Assembly: GCF_963682185.1 (NCBI RefSeq)
Contig: NZ_OY821667.1
Span: 2,170,001-2,234,000 of the forward strand
Origin: an uncultured Cohaesibacter sp.
Lineage (GTDB): Bacteria; Pseudomonadota; Alphaproteobacteria; Rhizobiales; Cohaesibacteraceae
DNA: 64,000 nt
Direction: 5' to 3'
In this document: piece after piece, positions 30,252-39,554 of the stretch
Layout: each line of letters begins with the position of its first letter
Numbering within the stretch: the first letter of the stretch is position 1
The notes under the pieces: model-generated
What the model saw: only the letters and a program-made list of their open reading frames with translations
The model's database searches: none
What the model was told of the DNA's origin: nothing
Position numbers and translations under genes: made by a program

Positions 30252-30853
30252 TTCTCCTCGCTTTTGTTGTTTTCATTGACCGCGCGGATGGCCTTGATGA
30301 CATGCAGAATGGACTGCACGGTCATGATCGCCATGGCGGTGAGGATAATGCCCTTGGTGAGGGCCGGGAACGGCGGGTTCCAGCTGGTACCGGAGCGCTC
30401 CAGTTGCCATGCACCACTTGGATTGTGCGAAGAGCGCCAGAACAGGACGAAGGCTGCATAGGACATGGCGATGGAAAACAGGAAGGTTACGATCGTGTTG
30501 AACACATCCAGAATCTTGCGGATCTTGGTAGACACCGTATCGTAGATGATACGAACACGGATATGCTTGTCGCGGGCAAGGGCGATCGGGCCGCCCAGGG
30601 CGAAGATGATCGCGATCATGAAGACCGTGGTCTCGTGCACCCAGGATGTGGGGCTATCGAAGACATACCGGCTGATAACTTCTGTGACGCTGATGGCCAT
30701 GGCGATAAAGACCAGCCAGGCCAGGCCGCGTCCGCACCAGTCGATGGCAGCGTCAAGCGGCGTGCGGATCTCCCCATCCACGCCAGCCGGTTCCGGCGAG
30801 GCGGGAGTGTTGGAATCAATTGACATTTGAGAAACTTTCGCAGGATCGGCCAT
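30248..30853 (-). CDS. dctQ: TRAP transporter small permease (DctQ)
   Basis: Small four-helix subunit of about 201 residues, DctQ family, with the typical core GLAWLVFIAMAISVTEVISRYVF, ETTVFMIAIIFALGGPIALARDKHIRVRI and a last helix GIILTAMAIMTVQ. The start is uncertain. The longest frame begins at 30934, but its first codons form one arm of a strong hairpin (30908-30930) and read as basic low-complexity sequence, so ATG at 30853 or 30826 is preferred. Confidence 0.85.
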   Translation of the reverse strand: MADPAKVSQMSIDSNTPASPEPAGVDGEIRTPLDAAIDWCGRGLAWLVFIAMAISVTEVISRYVFDSPTSWVHETTVFMIAIIFALGGPIALARDKHIRVRIIYDTVSTKIRKILDVFNTIVTFLFSIAMSYAAFVLFWRSSHNPSGAWQLERSGTSWNPPFPALTKGIILTAMAIMTVQSILHVIKAIRAVNENNKSEEK

Positions 30854-30907
30854 GCGACGCATCCGGATTAGACGCGCCAGACGTGACACCAGAAATCGAG
30901 CAAGCGC

Positions 30908-30930
30908 CCGGCGGGGCAAAAGCCCGCCGG
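30908..30930 (-). promoter_or_regulatory. GC-rich hairpin after dctP
   Basis: Perfect 8-bp arms CCGGCGGG / CCCGCCGG with a 7-nt loop, a few nt past the dctP stop. Placed where many TRAP and ABC operons reduce permease expression relative to the binding protein. Confidence 0.6.
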
Positions 30931-30943
30931 ACATTGGGGTATT

Positions 30944-31978
30944 TTACATGAGGTTCCGTTTCGTCAGGAAGGCGACGACCGAGTCATAGACTTTCTGGGT
31001 CAGCTCATTCTTCTTGGCCCAATTGGCCCATTCTTCCTTGGCGATGTTACGGAATTTCTTACGTTCTTCCGGAGCCATATCGATGATTTCGATATTCGGA
31101 TCAGCGCGCGCTTCCTCAACGGCATCCAGATCGCGTGCCTTCAGCTTGAAGACAAGATCATAGGCCAGATCGTCGGTAGCAACTTCCATGGCAGTCTTGA
31201 TGTCTTCAGGCAGCCCGTCCCAGATTTCCTTGTTTATGGAAACTGCAACCATTGGCAGGGAGTGGAAGCCCGGATAGTTCGGATAGCGGGCGAACTGATG
31301 CAGACCCTGAGCCTGGTTGGTTGAGAACACGGTATAGTCAGCCGCGTCAATCACGCCTTTTTCAAGACCGGTGTAAACTTCAGAGCCAGGCAGGTTCACC
31401 GGCGAAGCGCCAGCTTTGGAGAAAATCTCGTAAACCATGCCTTCCGGCGCACGAACCTTAAGGCCCTTCAAGTCGGCAACAGTGCGGATCGGCTTCTTGG
31501 TTACGAAGGCTTCCAGACCGGTTGCAGCGGCACCGATGAGATGCACATTGTAAGGCTCGACCAGCTCGTTATAGAGCTCTTCACCGCCACCATATTTCAT
31601 ATATTCAAGGAATTCGAGCGGATCGCCCCATGCGCCAACAAGGTTGCCGAGCATGGAGAAAGCCGGATCGATACCGGAGAAATAGCTTGGGTCGGTAAGA
31701 TGACCCTGCAGAATGCCGGAGCGGACTGCATCAAGGGTCTGGTTGTGAGGAACAACAGCGCCAGTTGGCAAAATCTCGATATTGACGCGACCTTGCGTCA
31801 TCTTCTCGATATTGTCAGCCCATTGTTTCTTGATTTCAAACTGTGGTTCGCCGGTATTTTCGGACGTCTGGAAGGTCCATTCGTAATCAGCAGCAACCGC
31901 CTGATTGGCCATGATCAGGCCAAGAGCAGCACCAACGAACAATCCTCCGCTTGCACGAAGCAGTTTCGACAGAGTCAT
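30944..31978 (-). CDS. dctP: TRAP transporter substrate-binding protein (DctP)
   Basis: Periplasmic solute-binding protein of 344 residues, DctP family. A signal peptide ends near AVAADYEW (residue ~30). Family elements are FEIKKQWADNIEKMTQGRVNIEILPTG near residue 47 and VRAPEGMVYEIFSKAGASPVNLPGSEVYTGLEKGVID near 172, the latter with the conserved Arg that binds a carboxylate. AGGAGG lies just before the ATG. The carboxylate-binding arginine and dgo linkage fit an aldonate ligand; not proven by sequence. Confidence 0.92.
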   Translation of the reverse strand: MTLSKLLRASGGLFVGAALGLIMANQAVAADYEWTFQTSENTGEPQFEIKKQWADNIEKMTQGRVNIEILPTGAVVPHNQTLDAVRSGILQGHLTDPSYFSGIDPAFSMLGNLVGAWGDPLEFLEYMKYGGGEELYNELVEPYNVHLIGAAATGLEAFVTKKPIRTVADLKGLKVRAPEGMVYEIFSKAGASPVNLPGSEVYTGLEKGVIDAADYTVFSTNQAQGLHQFARYPNYPGFHSLPMVAVSINKEIWDGLPEDIKTAMEVATDDLAYDLVFKLKARDLDAVEEARADPNIEIIDMAPEERKKFRNIAKEEWANWAKKNELTQKVYDSVVAFLTKRNLM

Positions 31979-31998
31979 ATGAGTCCTCCTTGCTCATT

Positions 31999-32018
31999 TG
32001 CCGGCTCCCATGCCGGCA
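31999..32018. promoter_or_regulatory. Short dyad in the dctP leader
   Basis: Arms TGCCGGC / GCCGGCA around TCCCAT, about 20-40 nt upstream of the dctP start. It may form a stem-loop in the mRNA leader or mark the end of the regulator transcript; no T-run on the minus strand side. Confidence 0.35.
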
Positions 32019-32073
32019 TTTAAAAAACTCGTCGGAACTTGAGCCCCCTCCAGGATCCTCCCGCAATTGCGGC

Positions 32074-32835
32074 TTAGGTTTCTTTTTCCCCCGGGGTTTC
32101 CTCAAATCCCAAATCGTAGCCGGTCTGAGACAGAATGCGCGTTGCGGCTACATGCGCAGCGTCGGAATCCCGCATCCGGATTGCCTCCATCAAACGACGG
32201 TGACGTTCCAGACTTTCGCGAAGCTCTTCGGCTGTCTCGTTACTGGTTTTGATCACCAGCAAGATCGCGGGGCGCAGAATATGAACGATCTGAGCCCAAA
32301 CCAAATTATGTGTCGCGCGATAGATCGCTTCGTGAAAAGCGATATCGGCTTGTGAAAAACTCGCCCGCTCTCCCAGCGAGGCTCGCCTTTCCCAGTTTGC
32401 CTCCATCACATTGAAGGCTTCCTCCATGGCCAACAGATCGCGTGCTGTGGCCCGCTTGGCCGCCAAGGTGGCGATGAGTGGTTCGGTCGTAACGCGGAAC
32501 TCGAAAACGTCATGCAGAACCCCAAGGTTCGGCGCAGCATAATCGGCAATCCACTGGCTGACCTGGCTATCAAGGAAGTTCCACTCGCGAAATTCCTGAA
32601 CCGTAGTCCCCCGCCCGGCACGACGCGCAACAATGCCCAGCGTTTCCAGCATCTGCAGCGCCGAGCGTACGGACGCCCGACTGATCTGATGTGTTGCCGC
32701 CAGTTCTGTTTCTGGAGGCAGCGTATCCCCCGGAGCCAAAGATCCATCAAAAACGAGTTTCGCCAGCTCGTCGGCCAATAAGCCTCCAACCGCTTTTGAA
32801 CTCCCTGTTTTCGATATTTCCGCCGTATTGGTCAT
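32074..32835 (-). CDS. GntR/FadR-family regulator of the aldonate block
   Basis: FadR-subfamily repressor of about 253 residues. The winged helix is in PPETELAATHQISRASVRSALQMLETLGIV (two helices around residue 45), followed by an FCD domain (FEFRVTTEPLIATLAAKRA and IAFHEAIYRATHN with the likely metal-binding Asp/His). The start at 32835 has GGAAAG upstream; an in-frame ATG at 33000 would add a cysteine-rich non-homologous tail through the promoter. It lies 95 bp upstream of dctP in the same direction, so it probably controls the dct-dgo-gnt-edd genes. TGTCTGA half-sites upstream suggest autoregulation. Confidence 0.87.
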   Translation of the reverse strand: MTNTAEISKTGSSKAVGGLLADELAKLVFDGSLAPGDTLPPETELAATHQISRASVRSALQMLETLGIVARRAGRGTTVQEFREWNFLDSQVSQWIADYAAPNLGVLHDVFEFRVTTEPLIATLAAKRATARDLLAMEEAFNVMEANWERRASLGERASFSQADIAFHEAIYRATHNLVWAQIVHILRPAILLVIKTSNETAEELRESLERHRRLMEAIRMRDSDAAHVAATRILSQTGYDLGFEETPGEKET

Positions 32836-33305
32836 GGTGTCTTTCCACTCTCTGTCTGAGCAAGCTATTTTAATTGTCTGACATTTGCAACCTAAAATCA
32901 GACAAAAAACACAAGTAGTCAGTCTTTTATATCCAAAGGTATTACTATTCAAAATATTGTGCACGTATCTCATGAGAGAAATCAACACCTTCCCGACCAC
33001 ATGGCATGGAGAACTCCGATATAGTCAAAGGTGTCTATTTTAAAATTTCAGACATAAATACGCATTCGATTTTGATTATCGGTGACAATTGACATACTTG
33101 GGGGCAACTACTGATTGACAGAAAAATCAATCAGAGCAACAGACATAAATATGTTTCTCGCGCAGACAGTTTGCCTGCAAAAAACACCCCTGCAGATCGA
33201 TGTTGATCCAACGACAAGTGCCCTCTGCCCTAGGATCGTTTTCAAATCGGCTGTTCCAACCAATATTGTCTTTGCTTTCCAAGATACGCATACAGGTACA
33301 AAATA
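32836..33305. promoter_or_regulatory. Divergent control region of the aldonate regulator and the RTX gene
   Basis: 470 bp with no supported gene. TGTCTGA and its complement TCAGACA occur four times: 32853-32859, 32875-32883 (as the palindrome TGTC-T-GACA), 32898-32904 and 33048-33054. This is a good candidate binding pattern for the FadR-type regulator. Nearer the RTX gene is an inverted repeat CTGATTGA / TCAATCAG at 33111-33134 overlapping a TTGACA hexamer (33115-33120), possibly the RTX promoter or operator. Confidence 0.5.
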
Positions 33306-36119
33306 ATGGCTCAGGTAACTTATTATGACGTTGCGTCAGACCTCGACATCATCGTTGACGCCATGGATGATGGCTCCATCATCACCATGAACAGCACCAC
33401 GATCTCCATCTCAAACACCGATGGCACAATACTGACGCTGACCGGATATGGCATTACCTACGATATTGTTGATGGTGAAAAGGATGTAACCGCGGGCACA
33501 CTTACAAACATCGAACTGACGACAGCAGACGGTGAAACCATTGTTAGCATCTCTGACTTCACATACACTCTGACAAATTTCATCAATTCAATGAATGCGG
33601 CGGATTGGGATCCCTCAGTATTTGATTGTGATACATCTTTCGATTATCTCTACTCCCTGATCCTGTCAGGCGATGATACGATTGATGCTTCAGATGCCAT
33701 TGGAACAGAAACAAATCCAACCGAATTGCATGGTGAGGCGGGCGCCGACACGATCACTGGCGGTGATGGCGTCGACCTCATCTATGGCTATACCGGCAAC
33801 GACACCATTGATGCTGGAGCAGGCAATGACGTTGTTTATGGCGGCGCGGGCAACGATGTCATTGATGGTGGCGATGGCGACGACATTCTCTATGGCGGCG
33901 CGGGCAACGATACCCTCTATGCCGGGTCTGGCGAAGACCAGCTTTACGGTGGTGCTGGCGATGACACATTCTATGTCCAGACAGTCTCCTCCGATGATGA
34001 TGACAACTACATTGTAACCGGCACAGGCAATGACACCGTCATTCTGGAAAATGAAGTGGCCTATGTCACGCTGGACTATTCTGCTCTTGGTGCGGCAATC
34101 AATGCAGATCTGTCCGCCGGTACGATCACGTCAACCAACAAGACCGATACCATCGAATTCAATGGTGGCGACGTCGATCGCATTTACGGTACGTCTTACG
34201 ATGACACAATTACGGCCGATGATCAGGGCGTAATGATGATTGGGCTCGACGGCTCCGATACCTTTATCGGTGGTGCTGGAGAAGATACGGTCTTCTATTA
34301 TTATGATTATTTCAATGGCGGCACATCGGGAGTGACCGTCAACCTTGAAACCGGCATCGCAACCGATGGTTGGGGCAACACCGACACCTTGACCAGTATC
34401 GATACAGTCCGCGGCAGCATTCTGGACGACACATTTATCGGTTCTGATGCAGACGAAACATTCCTCGGCCTGGCAGGAAACGACACGATTGATGGTGGTG
34501 ATGGGTTCGATATCATCGACTACCATAGAGATGCCGCCTATTCGGACGAAAATGACGAAACGGGCTCAGACGGAGTTACGGTAAATCTCTCAACCGGCAC
34601 GGCAACCGACGGCTATGGCGACACTGATACATTCACCAATATCGAAGGCGCCAAGGGTACGAACTACGATGACACACTGATCGGCTCTTCCGTCGCCAAT
34701 AAGCTGGTTGGCAAGGGTGGCGATGATATGCTAAGCGGTCTGGCTGGTAATGACACCCTCATTGGCGGCGACGGCAACGATATCCTCAAGGGTGGAGCTG
34801 GCGTCGACACCATGACAGGTGGCGCGGGCAACGATAAATATTACGTCGACAATTCAAATGATTCCATTACCGAGCTGGCAGGCGAAGGCACGGACAGTGT
34901 CTTCAGCTATGCAAGTTATAACTTGCGCAACAACAGCCAGTATATCGAACGCATTACCCTGTTGGGCACAAAAGATATCAATGCCACCGGAAACATGCAG
35001 AACAATGTCATGAACGGCAATAGTGGTGACAATATCCTTGCCGGTCTGGCCGGAGCCGATACCATCTCGGGTCTTGCCGGCGATGATACCCTCAACGGGG
35101 GAGACGGGAATGACAAACTATTCGGCAACCTTGGCAACGATAATCTGAACGGAGGCAACGGCGACGATACCCTGTTTGGTCAGGTTGGGGCTGATACGCT
35201 TAACGGCAATCTGGGGAAAGACACGCTCAATGGTGGCTTGGGCAATGACAAGCTCTTTGGCGGCATAGGGGATGACGTCCTCAATGGTGGTGATGGCGCT
35301 GATACGCTCCATGGCAACCAGAATAACGACACCCTTAATGGCGACAACGGTAACGACACCCTCTTTGGCGATCTGGGCAACGACAAACTCTTTGGCGGTG
35401 CCGGCAACGATATCCTCAATGGTGGTGATGGCGCTGATACGCTCCATGGCAACCAGAACAACGACACCCTTTATGGTGGCAACGGCAACGACACCCTCTT
35501 TGGCGATCTGGGCGATGACAAACTCTTCGGCGGTGCTGGAAACGATATCCTTCATGGGGGGACCGGCAACGACATCCTCCACGGCAATCAGGATAGCGAC
35601 ACGATCTACGGCGAAGATGGCGTTGATAAGCTCTTTGGCGAGCTGGGCAATGACAAACTCTTTGGCGGTGCTGGCAATGATATCTTGAATGGAGGAACTG
35701 GTAACGACGTCCTGAATGGTGGCGCAGGCAATGACACGCTTTATGGGGGCGCCGGTGCGGACACCCTGAATGGCGGCCTTGGCACCGACACGATGTATGC
35801 CGGCACTGACGCGGCAGTAGACACCTTCGTATTCAGCAGCATCAATGATAGCACCGCAGATGCAAGTCACGACATCATTTATGGCTTCGACAGCGGCGAA
35901 GACATCCTTGATCTATCCGGTATCGACGCCAATAGCACCACCACCATCGACGACAGTTTTATCTTTAGCGGCACAACTGCGGACGCGAACGCTGTTTGGT
36001 ATGAAACCAGCGGCTCTGACCTGCTGGTCTATGCCGATACGGACGGAGATGCTGTAGCCGATTTCGAAATTCAGCTTGTCAATACCCATACATTGACGGA
36101 TTCGGATTTCACCCTGTAA
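33306..36119 (+). CDS. Secreted RTX calcium-binding protein, type I secretion cargo
   Basis: Acidic protein of 937 residues with no signal peptide. Residues 1-120 are a unique beta-rich domain. From about 140 to 830 there are dozens of glycine/aspartate nonapeptides of the GGxGxDxLx type ([20 protein letters not shown]), which fold into calcium-bound beta-rolls outside the cell. They are interrupted near residues 235-470 by non-RTX beta segments ([35 protein letters not shown]). The C-terminal ~100 residues ([19 protein letters not shown]) form the serralysin-type secretion module, ending SDFTL. No enzyme domain is seen; it may be a structural or adhesive exoprotein. Followed by a terminator and its exporter genes. 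Confidence 0.88.
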   Translation: MAQVTYYDVASDLDIIVDAMDDGSIITMNSTTISISNTDGTILTLTGYGITYDIVDGEKDVTAGTLTNIELTTADGETIVSISDFTYTLTNFINSMNAADWDPSVFDCDTSFDYLYSLILSGDDTIDASDAIGTETNPTELHGEAGADTITGGDGVDLIYGYTGNDTIDAGAGNDVVYGGAGNDVIDGGDGDDILYGGAGNDTLYAGSGEDQLYGGAGDDTFYVQTVSSDDDDNYIVTGTGNDTVILENEVAYVTLDYSALGAAINADLSAGTITSTNKTDTIEFNGGDVDRIYGTSYDDTITADDQGVMMIGLDGSDTFIGGAGEDTVFYYYDYFNGGTSGVTVNLETGIATDGWGNTDTLTSIDTVRGSILDDTFIGSDADETFLGLAGNDTIDGGDGFDIIDYHRDAAYSDENDETGSDGVTVNLSTGTATDGYGDTDTFTNIEGAKGTNYDDTLIGSSVANKLVGKGGDDMLSGLAGNDTLIGGDGNDILKGGAGVDTMTGGAGNDKYYVDNSNDSITELAGEGTDSVFSYASYNLRNNSQYIERITLLGTKDINATGNMQNNVMNGNSGDNILAGLAGADTISGLAGDDTLNGGDGNDKLFGNLGNDNLNGGNGDDTLFGQVGADTLNGNLGKDTLNGGLGNDKLFGGIGDDVLNGGDGADTLHGNQNNDTLNGDNGNDTLFGDLGNDKLFGGAGNDILNGGDGADTLHGNQNNDTLYGGNGNDTLFGDLGDDKLFGGAGNDILHGGTGNDILHGNQDSDTIYGEDGVDKLFGELGNDKLFGGAGNDILNGGTGNDVLNGGAGNDTLYGGAGADTLNGGLGTDTMYAGTDAAVDTFVFSSINDSTADASHDIIYGFDSGEDILDLSGIDANSTTTIDDSFIFSGTTADANAVWYETSGSDLLVYADTDGDAVADFEIQLVNTHTLTDSDFTL

Positions 36120-36158
36120 GGACGCCCTCGGCATAAGTCCTTAAAAATTAAGCTTTAC

Positions 36159-36195
36159 AAGCGATTCCACTTTAAACAGTGGACTCGCTTTATTT
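36159..36195 (+). terminator. Terminator after the RTX gene
   Basis: Stem AAGCGA-T-TCCACT / AGTGGA-C-TCGCTT with one internal mismatch and a 6-nt loop, followed by TATTTGTTT. It probably ends most RTX transcripts, with readthrough or a separate promoter supplying the exporter genes. Confidence 0.75.
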
Positions 36196-36353
36196 GTTTC
36201 GATTTATTACAATTTGGAACGGCTCTGCATGTTACAGTTCAAACAATGCTAAGAGCTTTGTAGCAATTGACATTTCCATCGTCATTGCGCATGCAAAAAG
36301 TAAAACAAAAGTGTTTTTTTATTTCTATATTTTCCTCGCAATGGAGGTAGAGC

Positions 36354-38066
36354 GTGCCAAGACCCACTGCGAAAGCAAAAAATAAATTAGTCAGTTTTTT
36401 CAAGAATACAGGCTGGGTCTGGATTGGGGTCGGCTTATTGAGCGCCATCATCAATATCCTGATGTTGACGGGCCCACTGTTCATGCTGCAGGTCTATGAC
36501 CGTGTTCTCTCCAGCAATTCAGTGCCCACTCTGGTCGTCTTGGGCATCATCGCGATCACGCTCTATACCTTCTATGGTATTTTGGATATTCTGCGCAGCC
36601 GCATATTGCTGCGGATCGGCCAATATGTTGACGCGCGCATGTCCGAAAGCGTCTATAGAGCCTCGTCAACAGCTCCCATTATCACCGGCTCCAACGCAGC
36701 AGCCGTCCGTCCTGTCAGTGACCTTGACCGAATCCGACAGTTTCTTTCCAGCCCCGGCCCCGCAGCGCTCTTCGATAGCCCATGGATGCCGTTTTACCTG
36801 TTTATCGTCTATCTGTTCCATCCCATTCTGGGGCTTATCGGCCTGTTGGGGGCCATTGTCATTGGAATCCTGATCGCCCTTAACGAGTGGCTCTCCAGAG
36901 CTCCGATCAAGGACGCAACCCATGAAGCCGCTGTGCGCAATGAGCTGGTGGAATCCTCGCGATCCAATGCGGAGGTGTCCAAGGCGATGGGCATGTTTGG
37001 CGATCTGCAACAACGCTGGACCCGGAATAACGAGAGCTATCTGCTCAAACAGAAAACAGCTGCTGACCGCAACGGGTTTTTCACGTCAGTCACCAAGACC
37101 ATCCGCCTGATGCTGCAATCCACCATTCTTGGTGTAGGGGCATGGCTCGCCATCCAGCACGAAATCACCGCCGGAACGATGGTCGCAGGCTCCATCATGG
37201 TGTCGCGGGCTCTTTCTCCCATCGAACTGGCCATCAGCCAATGGCGAGCCTTTGTCGGGGCTAGACAATCCCATGCCCGCCTGATCGAGCTCATGAACAA
37301 AATGCCCGATCATGATGTCGATCTGGAATTGCCCATTCCGCAGAACACTCTCTCCATCGAGCAGGCGAGCTGTGCACCAATTGGCAGCCATAAGGCCTTT
37401 ATCGCACCTCTATCCCTCAAATTGAAGGCAGGGCAAGCCTTGGGCATCATCGGCCCCTCCGGATCCGGCAAATCGACATTGGCCAAATGCATGGTTGGCA
37501 TTCTGCCAACCCTGAGCGGCGCCGTACGCTTCGACGGATCAGAGCTCAATCACTGGTCTGAGGACAAACACAAGCATATCATCGGCTATCTACCACAGGA
37601 CTTGCAGCTTTTTCAGGGAACGGTCGCCCAGAATATCGCACGCTTTAGTGCGGAGGCCTCTTCCGAAGCGATTATCGAAGCGGCTCGATTGGCTGATCTG
37701 CACGACATGATTTCCCGTCTGCCCAATGGCTACGACACCGTTATCGGCCCTGCAGGTTTTGCCCTTTCCGGGGGACAGATGCAGCGCATCGCACTCGCAA
37801 GAGCGCTGTATGGCGATCCGTTCCTCATTGTATTGGACGAGCCCAATTCGAGCCTCGACAGTCAGGGCGAAGGCGCATTGACCAAAGCCCTGTTTGCCAT
37901 GAAGGAAAAGGGATCGATCATCGTGGTTATCGCTCATCGCCCCAGTGCCCTTGCTGCCGTTGACTATGTTCTCTGTCTCAACGAAGGACAAGTTCAGGCC
38001 ATCGGCCCGAAAAACGAAGTTCTTGCCAAGGTCCTTTCACCCGTTTCCTCGCAAGGGGCTGCTTGA
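36354..38066 (+). CDS. Type I secretion ABC transporter (PrtD/HlyB-like)
   Basis: Fused membrane-ATPase of 570 residues, PrtD family. Six membrane segments lie in residues 1-300 (LSAIINILMLTGPLFMLQVYDRVLSS is the family hallmark). The ATPase domain has Walker A IIGPSGSGKST near residue 365, signature LSGGQMQRIALARAL near 472 and Walker B LIVLDEPNSSLD near 492. There is no N-terminal C39-like domain, as expected for exporters of RTX cargo without a cleaved leader. The start is GTG at 36354 with GGAGG upstream. It forms the inner part of the channel with the fusion protein 6 bp downstream. The outer membrane TolC-type partner is not in the window. Confidence 0.93.
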   Translation: MPRPTAKAKNKLVSFFKNTGWVWIGVGLLSAIINILMLTGPLFMLQVYDRVLSSNSVPTLVVLGIIAITLYTFYGILDILRSRILLRIGQYVDARMSESVYRASSTAPIITGSNAAAVRPVSDLDRIRQFLSSPGPAALFDSPWMPFYLFIVYLFHPILGLIGLLGAIVIGILIALNEWLSRAPIKDATHEAAVRNELVESSRSNAEVSKAMGMFGDLQQRWTRNNESYLLKQKTAADRNGFFTSVTKTIRLMLQSTILGVGAWLAIQHEITAGTMVAGSIMVSRALSPIELAISQWRAFVGARQSHARLIELMNKMPDHDVDLELPIPQNTLSIEQASCAPIGSHKAFIAPLSLKLKAGQALGIIGPSGSGKSTLAKCMVGILPTLSGAVRFDGSELNHWSEDKHKHIIGYLPQDLQLFQGTVAQNIARFSAEASSEAIIEAARLADLHDMISRLPNGYDTVIGPAGFALSGGQMQRIALARALYGDPFLIVLDEPNSSLDSQGEGALTKALFAMKEKGSIIVVIAHRPSALAAVDYVLCLNEGQVQAIGPKNEVLAKVLSPVSSQGAA

Positions 38067-38072
38067 TTCACC

Positions 38073-39383
38073 ATGAATAATTCGCTTGCAAAATCGATAA
38101 CCAAAGAGCTTCGCGTTCATTTGGTCATTGCCCTCATCCTGACGATCATTATTGTTGGCGGGCTGGGCGTTTCTAGCGCCTATTCGAATATTTCCAGCGC
38201 TGTCGTAGCCTCCGGTTCTGTGGTGGTTGAAGGCAATCGTAAAAAGGTACAACACCGCGAGGGAGGAACGGTCAAGGAAATCAACGTCAAGGAAGGCGAC
38301 CATGTCGCCGCTGGCGACATTCTCATTCGCCTTGATGATACGTCCACCCGCGCCAATCTCGCCATTGTCACCAAGCATCTTGCGCAATTGCGCGTCGCAG
38401 AAGCGCGCTTGACCGCCGAACGCAACGGGCTTGAGACGATCGACTTTCCCGAAATTGATACGTCTGTTCTGAGTGAAAGCGAGATGAAAGATCTCTACGA
38501 AAGCCATCAACAGCTGTTGATCTCCAAACGCAATGCCCTTGCTGGCAACAAGAGCCAGCTGAAAGAACAGATCAACCAGATAAAGACCCAGATTGATGGG
38601 CTTGAAGTTCAGAGGGTTGCGAAGAACGATGAGATTACCTTCATTCAGGCCGATATCACCGCCAACGAATCCCTGCTGGAAAAGCAACTGGTGACCAAAT
38701 CCAGGGTCAACACCATGAAGCGGGAGAAAGCTGAGTTGGAAGGCGAATATGGAGCCTTTGTTTCTGATATTGCCCAGTTGAAGCAGGCTATCAGCGAAAA
38801 AAACTTCCAGATCGTCCAACTGGATGAAAATTATCAGTCATCGGTGCTTGAGGAATATCACGAGACAGAAACCCAGATATCCCAACTCGAACAACAGGAA
38901 ATCGCCGCACGAGAGCAGCTCAAGCATATGGAAATTAAGGCCCCCCAAGACGGGCGTGTCTTGCAGCTCGCCGTCCACACCATTGGCGCCGTCATTTCTC
39001 CGGGCGAAACCGTGATGATCATCGTTCCTTCCGCAGACAATCTGGTGATTGACGCCCAAGTTAGTCCTGCCCAGATTGATCGCCTTTCGCCCGAACAGGA
39101 AGCCCGTTTGCGCTTCCCGGCTTTCGATCGTCGCACCACCCCCGAACTAATCGGAACCCTGAGGCTCATCTCAGCCGACCGTATCGTCGACAGCACAACG
39201 GGGACGGCCTATTATCTGGTGCGCGTCACCATAAATGAGGGCGAACTCAGCCGGTTGGGCGGCAAGCTTTTGGTGCCCGGCATGCCGGTAGAAGTTTATC
39301 TGCAAACCGGATATAGAAGCATCATGTCCTATCTGATCAAGCCCATGGTCGACCAGATCACCCATGCCTTCAAGGAACGCTAG
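38073..39383 (+). CDS. Type I secretion membrane fusion protein (HlyD/PrtE-like)
   Basis: HlyD-family periplasmic adaptor of 436 residues. One membrane helix at about residues 20-42 is followed by a lipoyl-like half (VVVEGNRKKVQHREGGTVKEINVKEGD), a long coiled-coil hairpin (about 110-290), the second lipoyl half (MEIKAPQDGRVLQLAVHTIGAVISPGE) and a C-terminal beta-barrel (RFPAFDRRTTPELIGTL). It spans the periplasm between the PrtD-type ATPase and an outer membrane TolC-like channel. Second gene of the secretion pair. Confidence 0.93.
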   Translation: MNNSLAKSITKELRVHLVIALILTIIIVGGLGVSSAYSNISSAVVASGSVVVEGNRKKVQHREGGTVKEINVKEGDHVAAGDILIRLDDTSTRANLAIVTKHLAQLRVAEARLTAERNGLETIDFPEIDTSVLSESEMKDLYESHQQLLISKRNALAGNKSQLKEQINQIKTQIDGLEVQRVAKNDEITFIQADITANESLLEKQLVTKSRVNTMKREKAELEGEYGAFVSDIAQLKQAISEKNFQIVQLDENYQSSVLEEYHETETQISQLEQQEIAAREQLKHMEIKAPQDGRVLQLAVHTIGAVISPGETVMIIVPSADNLVIDAQVSPAQIDRLSPEQEARLRFPAFDRRTTPELIGTLRLISADRIVDSTTGTAYYLVRVTINEGELSRLGGKLLVPGMPVEVYLQTGYRSIMSYLIKPMVDQITHAFKER

Positions 39384-39479
39384 CCTAAACAAAGAGACTG
39401 ATTGGCAAACGGTTTCGGCCGCCATGCAGGACCATCCAACCAACCCATAGCGCTACGCTTCAATAGTCCAACCACGAAA

Positions 39480-39510
39480 AAAGCAGCATCCTACCGTGGG
39501 ATGCTGCTTT
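39480..39510. terminator. Bidirectional terminator between the exporter and the VWA-RTX gene
   Basis: Perfect 12-bp arms AAAGCAGCATCC / GGATGCTGCTTT with a 7-nt loop, flanked by AAAA on the left and CAGTTT on the right. It can serve both convergent transcripts. Confidence 0.88.
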
Positions 39511-39554
39511 CAGTTTAAGCCTCAAGCTTCGCTCCAGAAGCAGTCAGCTCTGCA

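Noticed and set aside
33700-35800. Dense short tandem repeats that might look like a CRISPR array or minisatellite
   Set aside because: The repeats are in frame, vary by synonymous changes and encode RTX nonapeptides; there are no spacers of unique sequence.
35118-35870. Long minus-strand open frame of 250 residues inside the RTX gene
   Set aside because: It is the antisense shadow of the RTX repeats, rich in Val/Ile/Ala from complementary Gly/Asp codons, without a ribosome binding site.
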